Positions 8,959-17,910 of a stretch of DNA of 64,000 nt are shown here, in pieces. The notes under the pieces are model-generated. The model did not search any database. It saw only the letters and a list, made by a program, of their open reading frames with translations, and was not told the origin of the DNA. The stretch's first letter is position 1. Each line of letters opens with the position of its first letter. The position numbers were made by a program, and so were the translations under genes. The stretch is taken from NCBI GenBank assembly GCA_910575585.1, contig CAJTGF010000004.1, forward strand, positions 124,001 to 188,000. The letters are read 5' to 3'. Source of the DNA: Clostridiaceae bacterium. Lineage in GTDB: Bacteria > Bacillota > Clostridia > Lachnospirales > Lachnospiraceae.

Positions 8959-9063
8959 ATGATGGAAAGAATGTTAGAAAGTTGTTGGGGCATTTTTAAT
9001 GTTATATTACTTTTAGGCATCATTTATTTTATAATTCGGATTTATAAAAAAATCCATAAGTGA
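8959..9063 (+). CDS. Single-helix membrane peptide (34 residues)
   Basis: Starts at ATG 8959 (or 8962) with AAAGG just upstream, seven bases after the secreted-protein stop. A single hydrophobic helix (IFNVILLLGIIYFIIRI) is followed by a basic tail ending KKIHK, the topology of small inner-membrane or immunity-type peptides. Shortness makes chance possible, but the RBS, spacing and composition support a real two-gene unit. Confidence 0.45.
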   Translation: MMERMLESCWGIFNVILLLGIIYFIIRIYKKIHK

Positions 9064-9259
9064 AAATTATATTGGATATTTAAAGAGGAGGGTGGAATGT
9101 TTGGCATATTTGAACCCGGACGGGACCGACTCTCTCTTCGGCCTGCCACTACGCCGTCTCATCTATACAACAATATAACAAAATGAAATCACCGTTTTAT
9201 CCCAACCAGGATCACTTAAGCACCACGCTTAAATTCAAATCATTAAAATCTATATATCT
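9064..9259. other. Non-coding filler inside the transposon region
   Basis: A 29-codon frame with a good RBS (GAGGAGGG before ATG 9096) is present, but its content overlaps a second equally short frame and neither resembles a known protein. It is probably a scrambled remnant. Confidence 0.3.
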
Positions 9260-9381
9260 GGTGGTGTAAAATAGTTTGTGTCTTAGGAAAAAAGGCTCCT
9301 TTTGGGTATGAATTCAGATATGATAATTCTTATCGAAAAGGAGTATTTTTATGGCTGTAGCTAAGGAGCAAATTCGTAAAC
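9260..9381 (+). mobile_element. Left end of an IS256-like element, cut off by IS66 sequence
   Basis: A GTGTAAAATAGTTTGTGTC end-like sequence (9264-9282) lies about 70 bases before a strong RBS (AAAGGAG) and ATG 9351. The frame begins MAVAKEQIR and then runs into IS66 DNA at 9382, ending at 9461. The layout (terminal repeat, short leader, transposase start) fits the IS256 family, but the assignment rests on few residues. Confidence 0.4.
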
Positions 9382-9404
9382 GTAAAACCATCCGCCCCCA
9401 CTGT

Positions 9405-9428
9405 AAAAAGCGCCGCTTCTCAGCGGCG
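9405..9428 (-). terminator. Terminator of the IS66 transposase fragment
   Basis: Stem CGCCGCT (9411-9417) with AGCGGCG (9422-9428), followed on the minus strand by CTTTTTAC. It overlaps the tnpC stop codon. Confidence 0.55.
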
Positions 9429-10445
9429 TATTCTATGACATTTGGCTGGAAGGCCCTCTGACCATGGTAACAGTGGTTCCAGGTCTTTTGCTGCTATGGC
9501 CCCCTCGGCATTCATCAGCTCTGGGATTCTTTCCAAAAGATATTTTATATAATAGTACGGATTCAGCTCATTTAATTTCGCCGTTTCTGTGATACTGTAA
9601 ATCACCGTGCTTGCATGCGCGCCTTTTACGGAGTTTATCAGTACCCAGTTTTTCTTTCCCACACAAAACGTCCGGATGCTTCTCTCTGATGCTGAATTAT
9701 CAATCGGGACGTCTCCATTCTCCAGAAATACTTTCAGATATGCTTCTTGATTTACGCTGTACTTCAGGCCTTGGGCTGTTTTCCCTTTCGGCAGGCAGCT
9801 TTCGTCCTTCAGACGCTCTTTTACCCATGCGAAATACTCCTCCACCAGTGGTTTGATCGAGGTCTTCCTTTCCTTCAGTCTTTCTTCTCCTGAAAGCTCC
9901 TTGAGGGTCCCTTCCAGCTTATAGATCGTGCTGATCCTTGCCAGCGCCTGGTACGCTGCCGACTGGCGCACCGCTTCGGGGCAGCTTTTTCCAAGTGCTT
10001 TTACCGCATCCGCGTAATCTGGCCTGGCATGGGCCCAGCAGTTTGCGTTCCTAAGACCCGGCAGTTCCCTTTCTATCTTGTGGTACTGCTCCAGACCATC
10101 CGTCACCAGAATCCCTTGATAATCCTTACAGAATTCTTTCGGATGGCTGCTGTTTCGCGTCTTCTGGTATTCATACAGGACCACTGGCTTTTCACAGTAC
10201 ATCTCCCCGCTCCGGTGTACCCACATATAACTGGTGCTTCCCGCACCCCGTCCATCCCGGATCACTTCCACAGGGGTCTCATCCGACTGGGTAACCGGGT
10301 ATTCCAGCAGCCGTTCTTTCAGGCAGGCATACATTGGCGCTAGGTATCTCACACAGCACCGGATGATCCATCCCGCCATCACCTGACAGGAGATATGGAC
10401 TCCATTTCGGCTGAATTCTTGCTCGATCCGGTACAGCGGCAGCTT
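9420..10445 (-). pseudogene. tnpC: IS66-family transposase TnpC, 5'-truncated
   Basis: The minus-strand frame encodes the C-terminal part of an IS66 DDE transposase. It includes the catalytic core (VTQSDETPVEV and VTDGLEQYHKI carry the two aspartates), the DNSASERSIR region with the catalytic glutamate, and the C-terminal PYYYIKYLLERIP tail of the family. The N-terminal zinc-finger and helical part is missing: an in-frame stop at 10446-10448 marks the junction with another transposase. The accessory genes tnpA and tnpB are absent. The outer end at 9382 starts GTAAAACC, fitting IS66 ends, so this is a one-ended fragment. Confidence 0.85.
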
Positions 10446-10447
10446 TT

Positions 10448-11026
10448 ATCAAAAAGGGGTTCTATACCATTGGCGCGCTGAAGACGAACCGGATCGTGTA
10501 TCCCTGCGGCATAAAACAGAAGATTAGTGGGTTTGCCCTTCATCTACGGAAAACAGATTCCAATGTCAGCCTCGTGACAGTTGGCAGCCGGAGTTATTAT
10601 GTCTACCGATATGAAGGAAGCCTCAATGGCATCGATACTGCCGTAGTACTGATCAGCTACCCAAAAGACGCATTCCATGCCCCCAAAGCTCTACGGGCTT
10701 TTATCAGCACGGATGTTTCTTTGAGTACCCGTGAAGTCCTGGACAAATATGTGGAACGGTGGCCGATCGAGGTGTTCTTCCGTCAGTCCAAGGACAAACT
10801 GGCACTTGACAGGCATCAGGTTCGTTCCTCGAAAGGAATCCAGAGGTATTGGCTGCTGATGTCACTGGCTCATTTGATTGCATGTACTGGATGCGGTGAA
10901 GCCATGTCCTTTGAAGACGGTTATACTTATATTTATAGCCATATCCAAGAGGAACGATACCGTTTCATCTACCAGTGGGGGGCAAGGCACGTCCTTTTTA
11001 AGGAAGTCTTGGCTTTAGTAACATAG
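10448..11026 (+). pseudogene. IS4-superfamily DDE transposase, 3' part only
   Basis: The frame is open from the junction at 10448 and reads IKKGFYTIGALKTNRI, a core region of IS4-type transposases. It then has the catalytic glutamate segment YVERWPIEVFFRQSKDKLAL and a C-terminal helix. It ends 22 bases before the right terminal repeat at 11048, so it is the native transposase of the element that carries the 17-bp ends. The 5' half has been replaced by IS66 and IS256-like DNA, so the element cannot move by itself. Confidence 0.75.
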
Positions 11027-11256
11027 GCGCATTGTGCAGTTTTCTAAATTTGCTCATTTATAGTTTCATAGAAAACAGGAGGATCATGTAAAGGCATGGT
11101 CCTTTTCAGTTAGATATCTTTATCCCGATGGAGAATATTGATGTTAAAAATATGGCAATATGATCCATTGTGTGTTAAACTTGTAAGGAATAGTTTTACG
11201 GGTTTATTAAGGAAGCGTGTCAGCAGGATATTTTGTATAAATGGAGGGATCAAACA

Positions 11257-12054
11257 GTGACAGGATCACATATCGGTTTCATCGGTTTCGGAAATATGGC
11301 TCAGGCCATGGCGGAGGGGATGATCCGGGGAGGAGCTTTAAATCCGGATCAGATCTACGCCTGTGCCAGGGATTGGGATAAGCTGCAGGATAATGCCCGC
11401 CGTTACGGGGTACATGGCTGTAAGACGGCCGGTGAGGTGGCGGAGAAGTCGGATATCGTCATTGTGGCAGTAAAGCCCTATTTGGTGGAGGAGGCGTTGA
11501 CGCCTGTTTTGGAGATCCTTAAAAGGAAAGTGGTGGTTTCCGTGGCGGTTAATGTGCCATTTGAGAAGTATGAGGAGTTTCTGCTTCCCGGCACCCACCA
11601 TTTGAGCACGCTGCCCAACACGCCGGTGGCGGTGGGAGAAGGGATCATCCTGTGTGAGAAGCGTCATTCCCTGACTCGGGAGGAGTTTGAACAGGTGAAA
11701 GGTTTATTTTCCTCCATGGGGATGGTGGAGGTTGTGGATGGAGAGCATCTGGGCATCGCAGGCGCCGTAAGCGGGTGCGGCCCGGCTTTTGCGGCCATGT
11801 TTGTGGAGGCGTTAAGCGACGGGGCGGTGTTTTACGGGCTCCCCAGGGAGCTTTCCTATAAGCTAGCAAGCCAGATGGTGGTGGGGACCGGGAAACTGCA
11901 GCTTGTGACAGGGCGTCACCCGGGAGTTATGAAAGACGGGGTGTGTTCGCCGGGAGGCACTACCATAGCCGGTGTTGCCGCCATGGAGCGTAACGGGTTT
12001 CGGGCAGCGGTCATAGACGCCGTTGACGCGGTTATGAAAAAGCAGAAAGGGTGA
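11257..12054 (+). CDS. proC: Pyrroline-5-carboxylate reductase
   Basis: 265 residues. ProC reduces 1-pyrroline-5-carboxylate to L-proline with NAD(P)H, the last step of proline synthesis. The N-terminal Rossmann motif GFIGFGNMAQAMAEG (about 5-20) and the C-terminal signature region (PGGTTIAGVAAMERNGFRAAV) are intact. GTG 11257 is chosen because GGAGG lies nine bases upstream and the domain begins six residues later; the upstream TTG 11233 has no RBS. The gene stands between the transposon scar and a secreted protein, with no other proline genes nearby. Confidence 0.93.
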   Translation: MTGSHIGFIGFGNMAQAMAEGMIRGGALNPDQIYACARDWDKLQDNARRYGVHGCKTAGEVAEKSDIVIVAVKPYLVEEALTPVLEILKRKVVVSVAVNVPFEKYEEFLLPGTHHLSTLPNTPVAVGEGIILCEKRHSLTREEFEQVKGLFSSMGMVEVVDGEHLGIAGAVSGCGPAFAAMFVEALSDGAVFYGLPRELSYKLASQMVVGTGKLQLVTGRHPGVMKDGVCSPGGTTIAGVAAMERNGFRAAVIDAVDAVMKKQKG

Positions 12055-12130
12055 CTCCAGGGGATTTTTGCAGGGCAGGATTCATAAGGACGGGACGGAT
12101 GGCGCCGAAATAACGGCAGGAGGGAAAACG

Positions 12131-12718
12131 ATGAAACAGAGAGAAGGAAGATTCAGACGGATGCGGCAGACGGCAGCAGCGGTGGCTGTGGCCATTGGGG
12201 TAGGGCTTCTTTTATCAGGCCCGGCTACGGCGCTGGCAAAAGTGAAGGCAAAAGGACCGGGGGGCATCGATGTCTACGATTATCCGGGATTTAAGGGGGC
12301 CGGGCCGGGGGAATATACGGTCAGCAGCTGGAACTATGAAAGCGATGAGCAGCTGGGGCCGGCCTACAGGGGAGGTCCCTATGACAGAGGTTGGAGGTAC
12401 ACGCCGGACGGCTGGTGGTATCGGTATGATAACGGGTCATGGCCTTCCAATGAATGGGCCTGTATTGACAGCCGCTGGTATTATTTTAACGAAGGAGGCC
12501 ATCTGAAGACCGGATGGATGGACAAGGACGGATATCGGTATTACTTAAATCCGGTGGATGACGGGAGCCTGGGGGCCATGAGAGTGGGATGGCAGATTAT
12601 CGGAGGCAAAGCCTATTATTTTAACGGTTCATCGGACGGAATGTACGGGGCGCTTTTGACCAATACCACCACGCCCGACGGGTATCGGGTGGGGGCTGAC
12701 GGAGCCATGGTGAAATAG
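12131..12718 (+). CDS. Secreted protein with cell-wall-binding-type aromatic repeats
   Basis: 195 residues from ATG 12131, preceded by GGCAGGAGGG. The signal peptide has an RRMRQTAAAVAVAIGVG core, likely cleaved near ALA 36. From about residue 90 the protein consists of Trp/Tyr/Gly-rich units (GWWYRYDNGSW, SRWYYFNEGGHLKTGWM, GGKAYYFNGSSDG), the pattern of choline- or glucan-binding repeats. It probably sits on the cell wall. No catalytic domain is visible, so it could be an anchor or a small surface protein. Confidence 0.75.
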   Translation: MKQREGRFRRMRQTAAAVAVAIGVGLLLSGPATALAKVKAKGPGGIDVYDYPGFKGAGPGEYTVSSWNYESDEQLGPAYRGGPYDRGWRYTPDGWWYRYDNGSWPSNEWACIDSRWYYFNEGGHLKTGWMDKDGYRYYLNPVDDGSLGAMRVGWQIIGGKAYYFNGSSDGMYGALLTNTTTPDGYRVGADGAMVK

Positions 12719-12728
12719 AGAGGAAAAC

Positions 12729-12780
12729 AAACCGGCAGGCCAAAAAAGAAGCGGCCTGCCGGTTTGCGTTTTTGTTTTTC
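12729..12780 (+). terminator. Strong intrinsic terminator
   Basis: AAACCGGCAGGCC (12729-12741) pairs perfectly with GGCCTGCCGGTTT (12753-12765), followed by GCGTTTTTGTTTTT. Confidence 0.92.
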
Positions 12781-12982
12781 CCGGATCCCTGAAAAAGTGT
12801 GATTGAGTTTCGTAATGTGTAATGCAACAGGAATTTCGAAAAGTAGTATTGTTTCGTTTCCCGAGTTCCGGTAGAACAAAATGTTTTTCACCCGTTCAAT
12901 AGAATAATGCGGCAGGGTGTGTTTTTATTGCAGAAAAAAAGAAAAATAGGGTGGAAAATACAGGAATCGCAAGTTTATAGGC

Positions 12983-13020
12983 GTAACCTGTTGACAAGGG
13001 CAAACTATATAGGTTACAAT
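12983..13020 (+). promoter_or_regulatory. Promoter framed by an inverted repeat, upstream of the AAA ATPase gene
   Basis: TTGACA (12991-12996) and TACAAT (13015-13020) are 18 bases apart. The -35 is preceded, and the -10 overlapped, by arms of a perfect 7-bp inverted repeat, GTAACCT (12983-12989) and AGGTTAC (13011-13017). This arrangement suggests a dimeric repressor site. No regulator gene is adjacent. Confidence 0.6.
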
Positions 13021-13051
13021 CTCAACAGAGAATGGAGGTGTCGGGGCGGCG

Positions 13052-14881
13052 ATGGAGGATTTGACCAGAGAGACAGGGGCAACGGACGGGATGAGCCAGC
13101 AGGAGATCCTGGAACAGGAAATAGGGGAGTTGCCCATAGGATACATTTCAAAGAAAAATATCCATGGAAAGACGCGGTACTATCGTCAGTGGACGGAGAA
13201 TGGGAAGATAAAGAGCCAGTATATCAGAGAGGAAGAGCTGGAGGAGATACAGGATCAGATCGCCAGGCGAAAGGAGCTGCAGCAGAGGCTTAAGGAGCTG
13301 AATCAGAAGTCAAAGGGTACGAAGCGGGCTTCCACAGGCGCCAGGAGCCGGGGCGCTGCTGCCATGGCATTTCCGGAGATGGATTATGAGACCAATGTGA
13401 TCGTGGGCGAGGAGCTTCTTGCCATGGCTTCCAATATCCAGAGCAACCGCAAAAGGGACTGCTACAAAGAGCTTTCCGGGTATCTTTCCGGGGAAGGCGG
13501 GGAGCGGGTATGCATCGTCTGCGGCCTTCGCCGGACGGGCAAGACCACGATGATACGCCAGGCCATTTTGGATATGGAACCGGAAGAGGCCAAGCGGGCG
13601 GCGTACATCAAGACCACCGCGGCAGACAATATGGAAGTGATGAACCGGGATCTGCGGCGGTTAAACCAGCGGGGATACCGGTATGTGTTTATCGACGAGA
13701 TCACGCTGATGGATGACTTTATCGATTCGGCTGCCATTTTGTCGGATATTTACGGGGCCCAGGGGATGCGTATCGTGCTGACAGGGACCGATTCCCTGGC
13801 TTTCGCGCTGACCATGCGCCAGGAGCTGTTTGACAGGGCTATTACGGTGAGGACCACGTTTATCCCGTTCAGGGAGTACAGCAGGCTTTTAGGGGCGGAC
13901 AGCATTGACGAGTATATCCGGTACGGCGGGACCTTAAGGGCCAACAAGCCTTCGGGAAGTGACGGCGGGGAGACGGGGATCATAGCCAGGATGGACGGCT
14001 CCAACGCAAAGGAGACGTTTGCCCTGTTTAAGGACTGGGATTCCACCAAGGATTACATTGAGAGCGCTGTGTGCAGGAACATTCAAAGGTCCCTTGCGGG
14101 CAGCAAGGATAAGAGCCAGTTTGCCAGCTTAAGGGCGCTTTTGGAGACCGGGGAATTGATCGGGGCGGTAAACCAGATCATGGAGGATATGAATTTGAAC
14201 TTCCTTCTCCTAGTGGCGTCGGACAACCCGTCGTTCCACGAATTTCGGCTGGCAGTTTGGAATATGCGCAACGAGAAGGTGCGAAAAGAGCAGGCGGACG
14301 GGCTGACCAAGGCCCATTTGGCCCAGATCAAAGAGGCGCTGGTGGCTCTTGATCTGGTGGTGGAGTGTCCGGCGGAGACAACAAGGCCGGGGACGGAGCC
14401 TATTGAGAAGGTGATATTTACCCAGCCGGGTATGCGGTACTGCCAAGTGCAGATGCTGGTGCAGGATCTGGTCAACGGGGAGCGGTTCGCCTCTTTAAGC
14501 CAGGTGGAGAAGCGGGAGCTTGGGGAGCGCATCCTCATGGAAGTGAGGGGACGGATGCTGGAGGAGATGGTGCTGATGGAGACGGAAAAGGCATTGTCGG
14601 GCCGGTATCAGGTGTTTAAGATGCAGCTTGCCACCGGGGAATTTGACATGGTGGTCTACGATACGCAGGAGAATAACTGCACCCTCTGCGAGGTGCGGGG
14701 GACCAACGGGGCGGCAAGAAACAGGTTCCGCCGGGTGCCGGACGCGGAGAAGTACCGGCAGATCGAAAGACGGTTCGGGTCCATCCGGGAGCGCATCATG
14801 CTGTGCCGGGATCCCCAGCTTATGGGAAATGACAGCGGCAAATACTGCAGGATCGAGGATTATCTGCGGGGACTTTCGTGA
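13052..14881 (+). CDS. AAA ATPase of the DUF4143-like type with an N-terminal accessory domain
   Basis: 609 residues. Residues about 25-95 carry a basic beta/helix unit (GYISKKNIHGKTRYYRQW) leading to a charged coil. A spacer comes next. The ATPase core has Walker A GLRRTGKTT (about 157-165), Walker B YVFIDEITLMDDF (about 210-222) and the sensor-like VLTGTDSLAFAL. The C-terminal region has GEFDMVVYD followed by CEVRGT, a pattern like the degraded PD-(D/E)XK fold at the end of DUF4143 proteins. Such ATPases are common in Clostridia and of unknown role; some act in mobile-element or defence settings. It is monocistronic with its own promoter. ATG 13052 has GGAGGTG 11 bases upstream. Confidence 0.7.
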   Translation: MEDLTRETGATDGMSQQEILEQEIGELPIGYISKKNIHGKTRYYRQWTENGKIKSQYIREEELEEIQDQIARRKELQQRLKELNQKSKGTKRASTGARSRGAAAMAFPEMDYETNVIVGEELLAMASNIQSNRKRDCYKELSGYLSGEGGERVCIVCGLRRTGKTTMIRQAILDMEPEEAKRAAYIKTTAADNMEVMNRDLRRLNQRGYRYVFIDEITLMDDFIDSAAILSDIYGAQGMRIVLTGTDSLAFALTMRQELFDRAITVRTTFIPFREYSRLLGADSIDEYIRYGGTLRANKPSGSDGGETGIIARMDGSNAKETFALFKDWDSTKDYIESAVCRNIQRSLAGSKDKSQFASLRALLETGELIGAVNQIMEDMNLNFLLLVASDNPSFHEFRLAVWNMRNEKVRKEQADGLTKAHLAQIKEALVALDLVVECPAETTRPGTEPIEKVIFTQPGMRYCQVQMLVQDLVNGERFASLSQVEKRELGERILMEVRGRMLEEMVLMETEKALSGRYQVFKMQLATGEFDMVVYDTQENNCTLCEVRGTNGAARNRFRRVPDAEKYRQIERRFGSIRERIMLCRDPQLMGNDSGKYCRIEDYLRGLS

Positions 14882-14938
14882 CAAAGAGGCCCCTATGGGA
14901 AATGGGCGAAAAAAGCAATAAACAGGAGAATTAGGAAG

Positions 14939-15895
14939 ATGAAATGGCATAAATTTACGCTGACCACCACCACGGCTGCTGTGGATTTAGTCAGCAGTTT
15001 GTTTGATGAGATCGGAATTGAGGGAATTGAGATTGAGGATAAGGTGCCGCTGACCGAGGCGGAGACCAAGGGCATGTTTATTGATATTCTGCCGGATATG
15101 GGTCCTGACGACGGGGTGGCAAAGGTCAGCTTTTATCTGGAGGATTTATCGGATCTGGACCGTATACAGAAAGAGATCGATGAGGGACTTGAGGAGCTTA
15201 GACAGTTTGTGGATGTGGGAGCCGGGACCATGGAACGGTCGGAGACGGAGGATAAGGACTGGATCAACAACTGGAAGCAGTATTTTAAACCCTTTGTTGT
15301 GGATGATATTTTGATTAAGCCTACCTGGGAAGAGATCCCCCGGGAACATAAGGACAAGCTTCTGATCCAGATCGATCCGGGGACGGCTTTCGGCACAGGC
15401 CAGCATGAGACTACCCAGCTGTGCATCCGGCAGCTTCGAAAGCATGCCGGACAGGGCGCGAAGATCCTGGATGTGGGGACAGGAAGCGGGATCCTTGGGA
15501 TCGCGGCTCTTAAACTGGGGGCCGGGGAAGTTTTCGGAACGGATCTGGATGAAAATGCCGTGGCGGCGGTAAAGGAGAATCTGGAAGCCAACAACATCCC
15601 GGCCAAACAGTTTCAGGTAGTCCAGGGGAATATTATTGAGGAAAAAGAGATCCAGGATCTGGCCGGGTACGGCTGCTATGACGTGGCGGTGGCCAATATC
15701 CTTGCTCCGGTCATCATCCTTCTGCAAAAGGAGATTCCCGTTCATTTGAAAAAGGGCGGCGTGTTTATTACTTCAGGCATTATCAACACCAAGGAGGAGG
15801 ACGTGAAAAAGGCCCTTGCCTCCAACGGTGAGCTGGAGATCATAGAGACCGCATATCAGGGGGAATGGGTGTCCATTACCGCCCGGAAACTGTAA
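14939..15895 (+). CDS. prmA: Ribosomal protein L11 methyltransferase
   Basis: 318 residues, full length. PrmA trimethylates ribosomal protein L11 using S-adenosylmethionine. The N-terminal substrate domain (about 1-100) precedes the Rossmann methyltransferase, with TAFGTGQHETT and the SAM motif ILDVGTGSGILGIAAL (about 176-191). NPPF-type residues appear as VANILAPVI. It has an AGGAG-type RBS. It is followed after nine bases by rsmE, the common prmA-rsmE pair in Firmicutes, so the two are co-transcribed. Confidence 0.95.
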   Translation: MKWHKFTLTTTTAAVDLVSSLFDEIGIEGIEIEDKVPLTEAETKGMFIDILPDMGPDDGVAKVSFYLEDLSDLDRIQKEIDEGLEELRQFVDVGAGTMERSETEDKDWINNWKQYFKPFVVDDILIKPTWEEIPREHKDKLLIQIDPGTAFGTGQHETTQLCIRQLRKHAGQGAKILDVGTGSGILGIAALKLGAGEVFGTDLDENAVAAVKENLEANNIPAKQFQVVQGNIIEEKEIQDLAGYGCYDVAVANILAPVIILLQKEIPVHLKKGGVFITSGIINTKEEDVKKALASNGELEIIETAYQGEWVSITARKL

Positions 15896-15904
15896 GGAGA
15901 GATC

Positions 15905-16651
15905 GTGTACCGTTTTTTTGTTGAGGAAGATCAGATAGGAGAAAGGGAGATCGTGATCACAGGCAGCGATGTAAACCACATCCGCAACGTGCTGAGGATG
16001 AAGCCGGGGGAGCAAATGGCAGTCAGCGACGGGAAGGGAAAGGATTACGGCTGCAGAGTCAGGGAGATTTTCCGTGACAAGGTGATAGCGGACATCCTGG
16101 AGGAGAAAGGGGCGGAGGGAGAGCTGCCTGCCAGGATCTATCTGTTCCAGGGCCTGCCAAAGGGCGATAAGATGGAACTCATCATCCAGAAGGCGGTGGA
16201 GCTGGGCGTGTATCAGGTGATCCCTGTGGCCACCCGCCGGGCAGTGGTGAAGCTGGATAAAAAGAAGGAAGAGGCAAAGGTCAGGCGGTGGAACGGCATC
16301 GCCCAGAGCGCGGCCAAACAGTCGGGCAGGGGCATCATCCCCCAGGTGGCGGCGGTGGCGTCTTTTAAGGAGGCTCTGGCGATGACGGAAGGGTTTGACG
16401 TGAAGGTGATCCCGTTTGAACATGCCAGCGGAATGGAAGGGACAAGACAGGAGTTTCAGCGGATTCAGCCAGGGACCGACGCGGCGGTCTTTATCGGGCC
16501 CGAAGGCGGATTTGAGGACGAGGAGATCGCTTTGGCCCGGTCCATGGGCGTTACGGCCATTTCTCTGGGAAAGCGGATCCTGCGGACGGAGACGGCGGGG
16601 CTTATGGCGCTGTCGGTGATCGGCTATCTTTTGGAGACAGCGGACGCTTGA
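15905..16651 (+). CDS. rsmE: 16S rRNA (uracil-1498-N3)-methyltransferase
   Basis: 248 residues. RsmE is a SPOUT-class methyltransferase for 16S rRNA U1498. The N-terminal PUA-like part includes HIRNVLRMKPGE. The C-terminal trefoil knot shows IGPEGGFEDEEI and LGKRILRTETAGL, the SAM-binding knot signature. GTG 15905 has AAGGAGA six bases upstream and lies nine bases after prmA. Confidence 0.95.
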   Translation: MYRFFVEEDQIGEREIVITGSDVNHIRNVLRMKPGEQMAVSDGKGKDYGCRVREIFRDKVIADILEEKGAEGELPARIYLFQGLPKGDKMELIIQKAVELGVYQVIPVATRRAVVKLDKKKEEAKVRRWNGIAQSAAKQSGRGIIPQVAAVASFKEALAMTEGFDVKVIPFEHASGMEGTRQEFQRIQPGTDAAVFIGPEGGFEDEEIALARSMGVTAISLGKRILRTETAGLMALSVIGYLLETADA

Positions 16652-16711
16652 TCCGCCGGGCTTTTGGCAAGGCAGTACGGGGAGACGGCAAAGAATAAGA
16701 GGAAGTTGACA

Positions 16712-17866
16712 ATGGAAGCGTATTTTGACAATTCAGCCACCACAAAGGTATTTGACTGTGTAAAAGATATTGTGATAAAAACTATGACAGAGGATTATGG
16801 CAATGCGGCGTCCAAGCATTTAAAAGGCGTGGAGGCGGAGCGGTATATCCGGGAGGCGAAAAGCGTGATCGCCAAATCCTTAAAAGCCCAGGAAAGGGAG
16901 ATCGTATTTACGTCCGGCGGTTCCGAATCCAATAATATGGCCCTTATTGGCGGGGCTATGGCAAACCGCCGCAGAGGCGGCCACATCATCAGCACCAATG
17001 TGGAACATTCGTCGGTTTACAATACCCTGGGCTTTCTGGAAGAGCAGGGATTTGAGATCACCTACCTGCCGGTGGATAAAGAGGGGCATATCAGCCTTTT
17101 ACAGTTACAGGACAGTCTGCGCCCGGACACGATCCTGGTGTCGGTGATGTATGTAAATAATGAGGTAGGCTCTGTGGAGCCGGTGGAAGAGATCGGAAGG
17201 ATCGTAAAGGAACGTCAGCCCCAGGCCCTGTTTCATGTGGACGCGATCCAGGCTTACGGAAAGTATGAGATACGTCCCAAACGCCAGGGCATTGATCTTT
17301 TAAGCGTCAGCGGCCACAAGATTCACGGGCCAAAGGGCGTGGGATTTTTGTATATAAACGAGAAAGCCAAGGTGAAACCTTTGATATACGGCGGCGGCCA
17401 GCAAAAGGGTATGCGTTCCGGCACGGAGAACGTACCCGGGGTAGCTGGCCTGGGAGCGGCGGTGAGGGAGATCTACAGGGACCATCAGCAGAAGGTGGAT
17501 TATTTGTACGGGCTGAAAGCGTATTTTATGGACCGGCTTGGGGAGATTGAGGGTTGTGTTGTCAACAGCCAGCCGGGCAGGGAGAGCGCGCCCCAGATCG
17601 TCAGCGTCAGCTTTGAGGGGATCCGCAGCGAGGTGCTTCTCCACGCGCTGGAGGAAAGGGGGATCTATGTGTCCTCCGGCTCGGCCTGCTCCAGCAGCCA
17701 TCCGGGGCTTAGCGGAACTTTAAAAGGCATCGGGGTGAGGCCGGAGCTTCTGGATTCCACCCTGCGGTTCAGCTTCGGGCTGTTTAACAAAAAAGAAGAG
17801 ATTGATTACGCCATAGAGGTTATAAAGGAGCTTTTGCCGGTGCTGCGCAGGTATCGAAGAGGGTAG
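16712..17866 (+). CDS. Cysteine desulfurase (NifS/IscS family), probable sulfur donor to ThiI
   Basis: 384 residues from ATG 16712 (AGAGGAAG RBS); an in-frame upstream TTG at 16664 is not needed. The enzyme removes sulfur from L-cysteine as an enzyme persulfide, using pyridoxal phosphate. The PLP lysine lies in SGHKIHGPKG (about residue 200). The active cysteine loop is SSGSACSSSHPG (about 325-335). It is a type without a large insertion. The next gene is thiI, so it resembles the NifZ-ThiI pair of Bacillus, which channels sulfur to 4-thiouridine. No iscU or other cluster-assembly genes are nearby, which favours tRNA thiolation over general Fe-S assembly. Confidence 0.9.
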   Translation: MEAYFDNSATTKVFDCVKDIVIKTMTEDYGNAASKHLKGVEAERYIREAKSVIAKSLKAQEREIVFTSGGSESNNMALIGGAMANRRRGGHIISTNVEHSSVYNTLGFLEEQGFEITYLPVDKEGHISLLQLQDSLRPDTILVSVMYVNNEVGSVEPVEEIGRIVKERQPQALFHVDAIQAYGKYEIRPKRQGIDLLSVSGHKIHGPKGVGFLYINEKAKVKPLIYGGGQQKGMRSGTENVPGVAGLGAAVREIYRDHQQKVDYLYGLKAYFMDRLGEIEGCVVNSQPGRESAPQIVSVSFEGIRSEVLLHALEERGIYVSSGSACSSSHPGLSGTLKGIGVRPELLDSTLRFSFGLFNKKEEIDYAIEVIKELLPVLRRYRRG

Positions 17867-17910
17867 CGGCAATCGTTACAGGAAAAGAGAGAGGACGGCA
17901 GGAAGGACAG

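Larger units (their letters stand above)
8402..11069. mobile_element. Composite or nested transposon remnant with 17-bp inverted ends and TTCAT target duplication
   Basis: ACTATAAATGAGCAAAT (8407-8423) is the exact reverse complement of ATTTGCTCATTTATAGT (11048-11064). Both are flanked on the outside by TTCAT (8402-8406 and 11065-11069), as left by a transposition with 5-bp target duplication. The right end lies 22 bases after the stop of a DDE transposase fragment, so the ends probably belong to that IS. A third, near-identical end (16 of 17) lies at 8578-8594. The interior is AT-rich on the left and carries two small genes, then an IS256-like left end, an IS66 fragment, and the 3' part of the host transposase. 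Confidence 0.75.
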
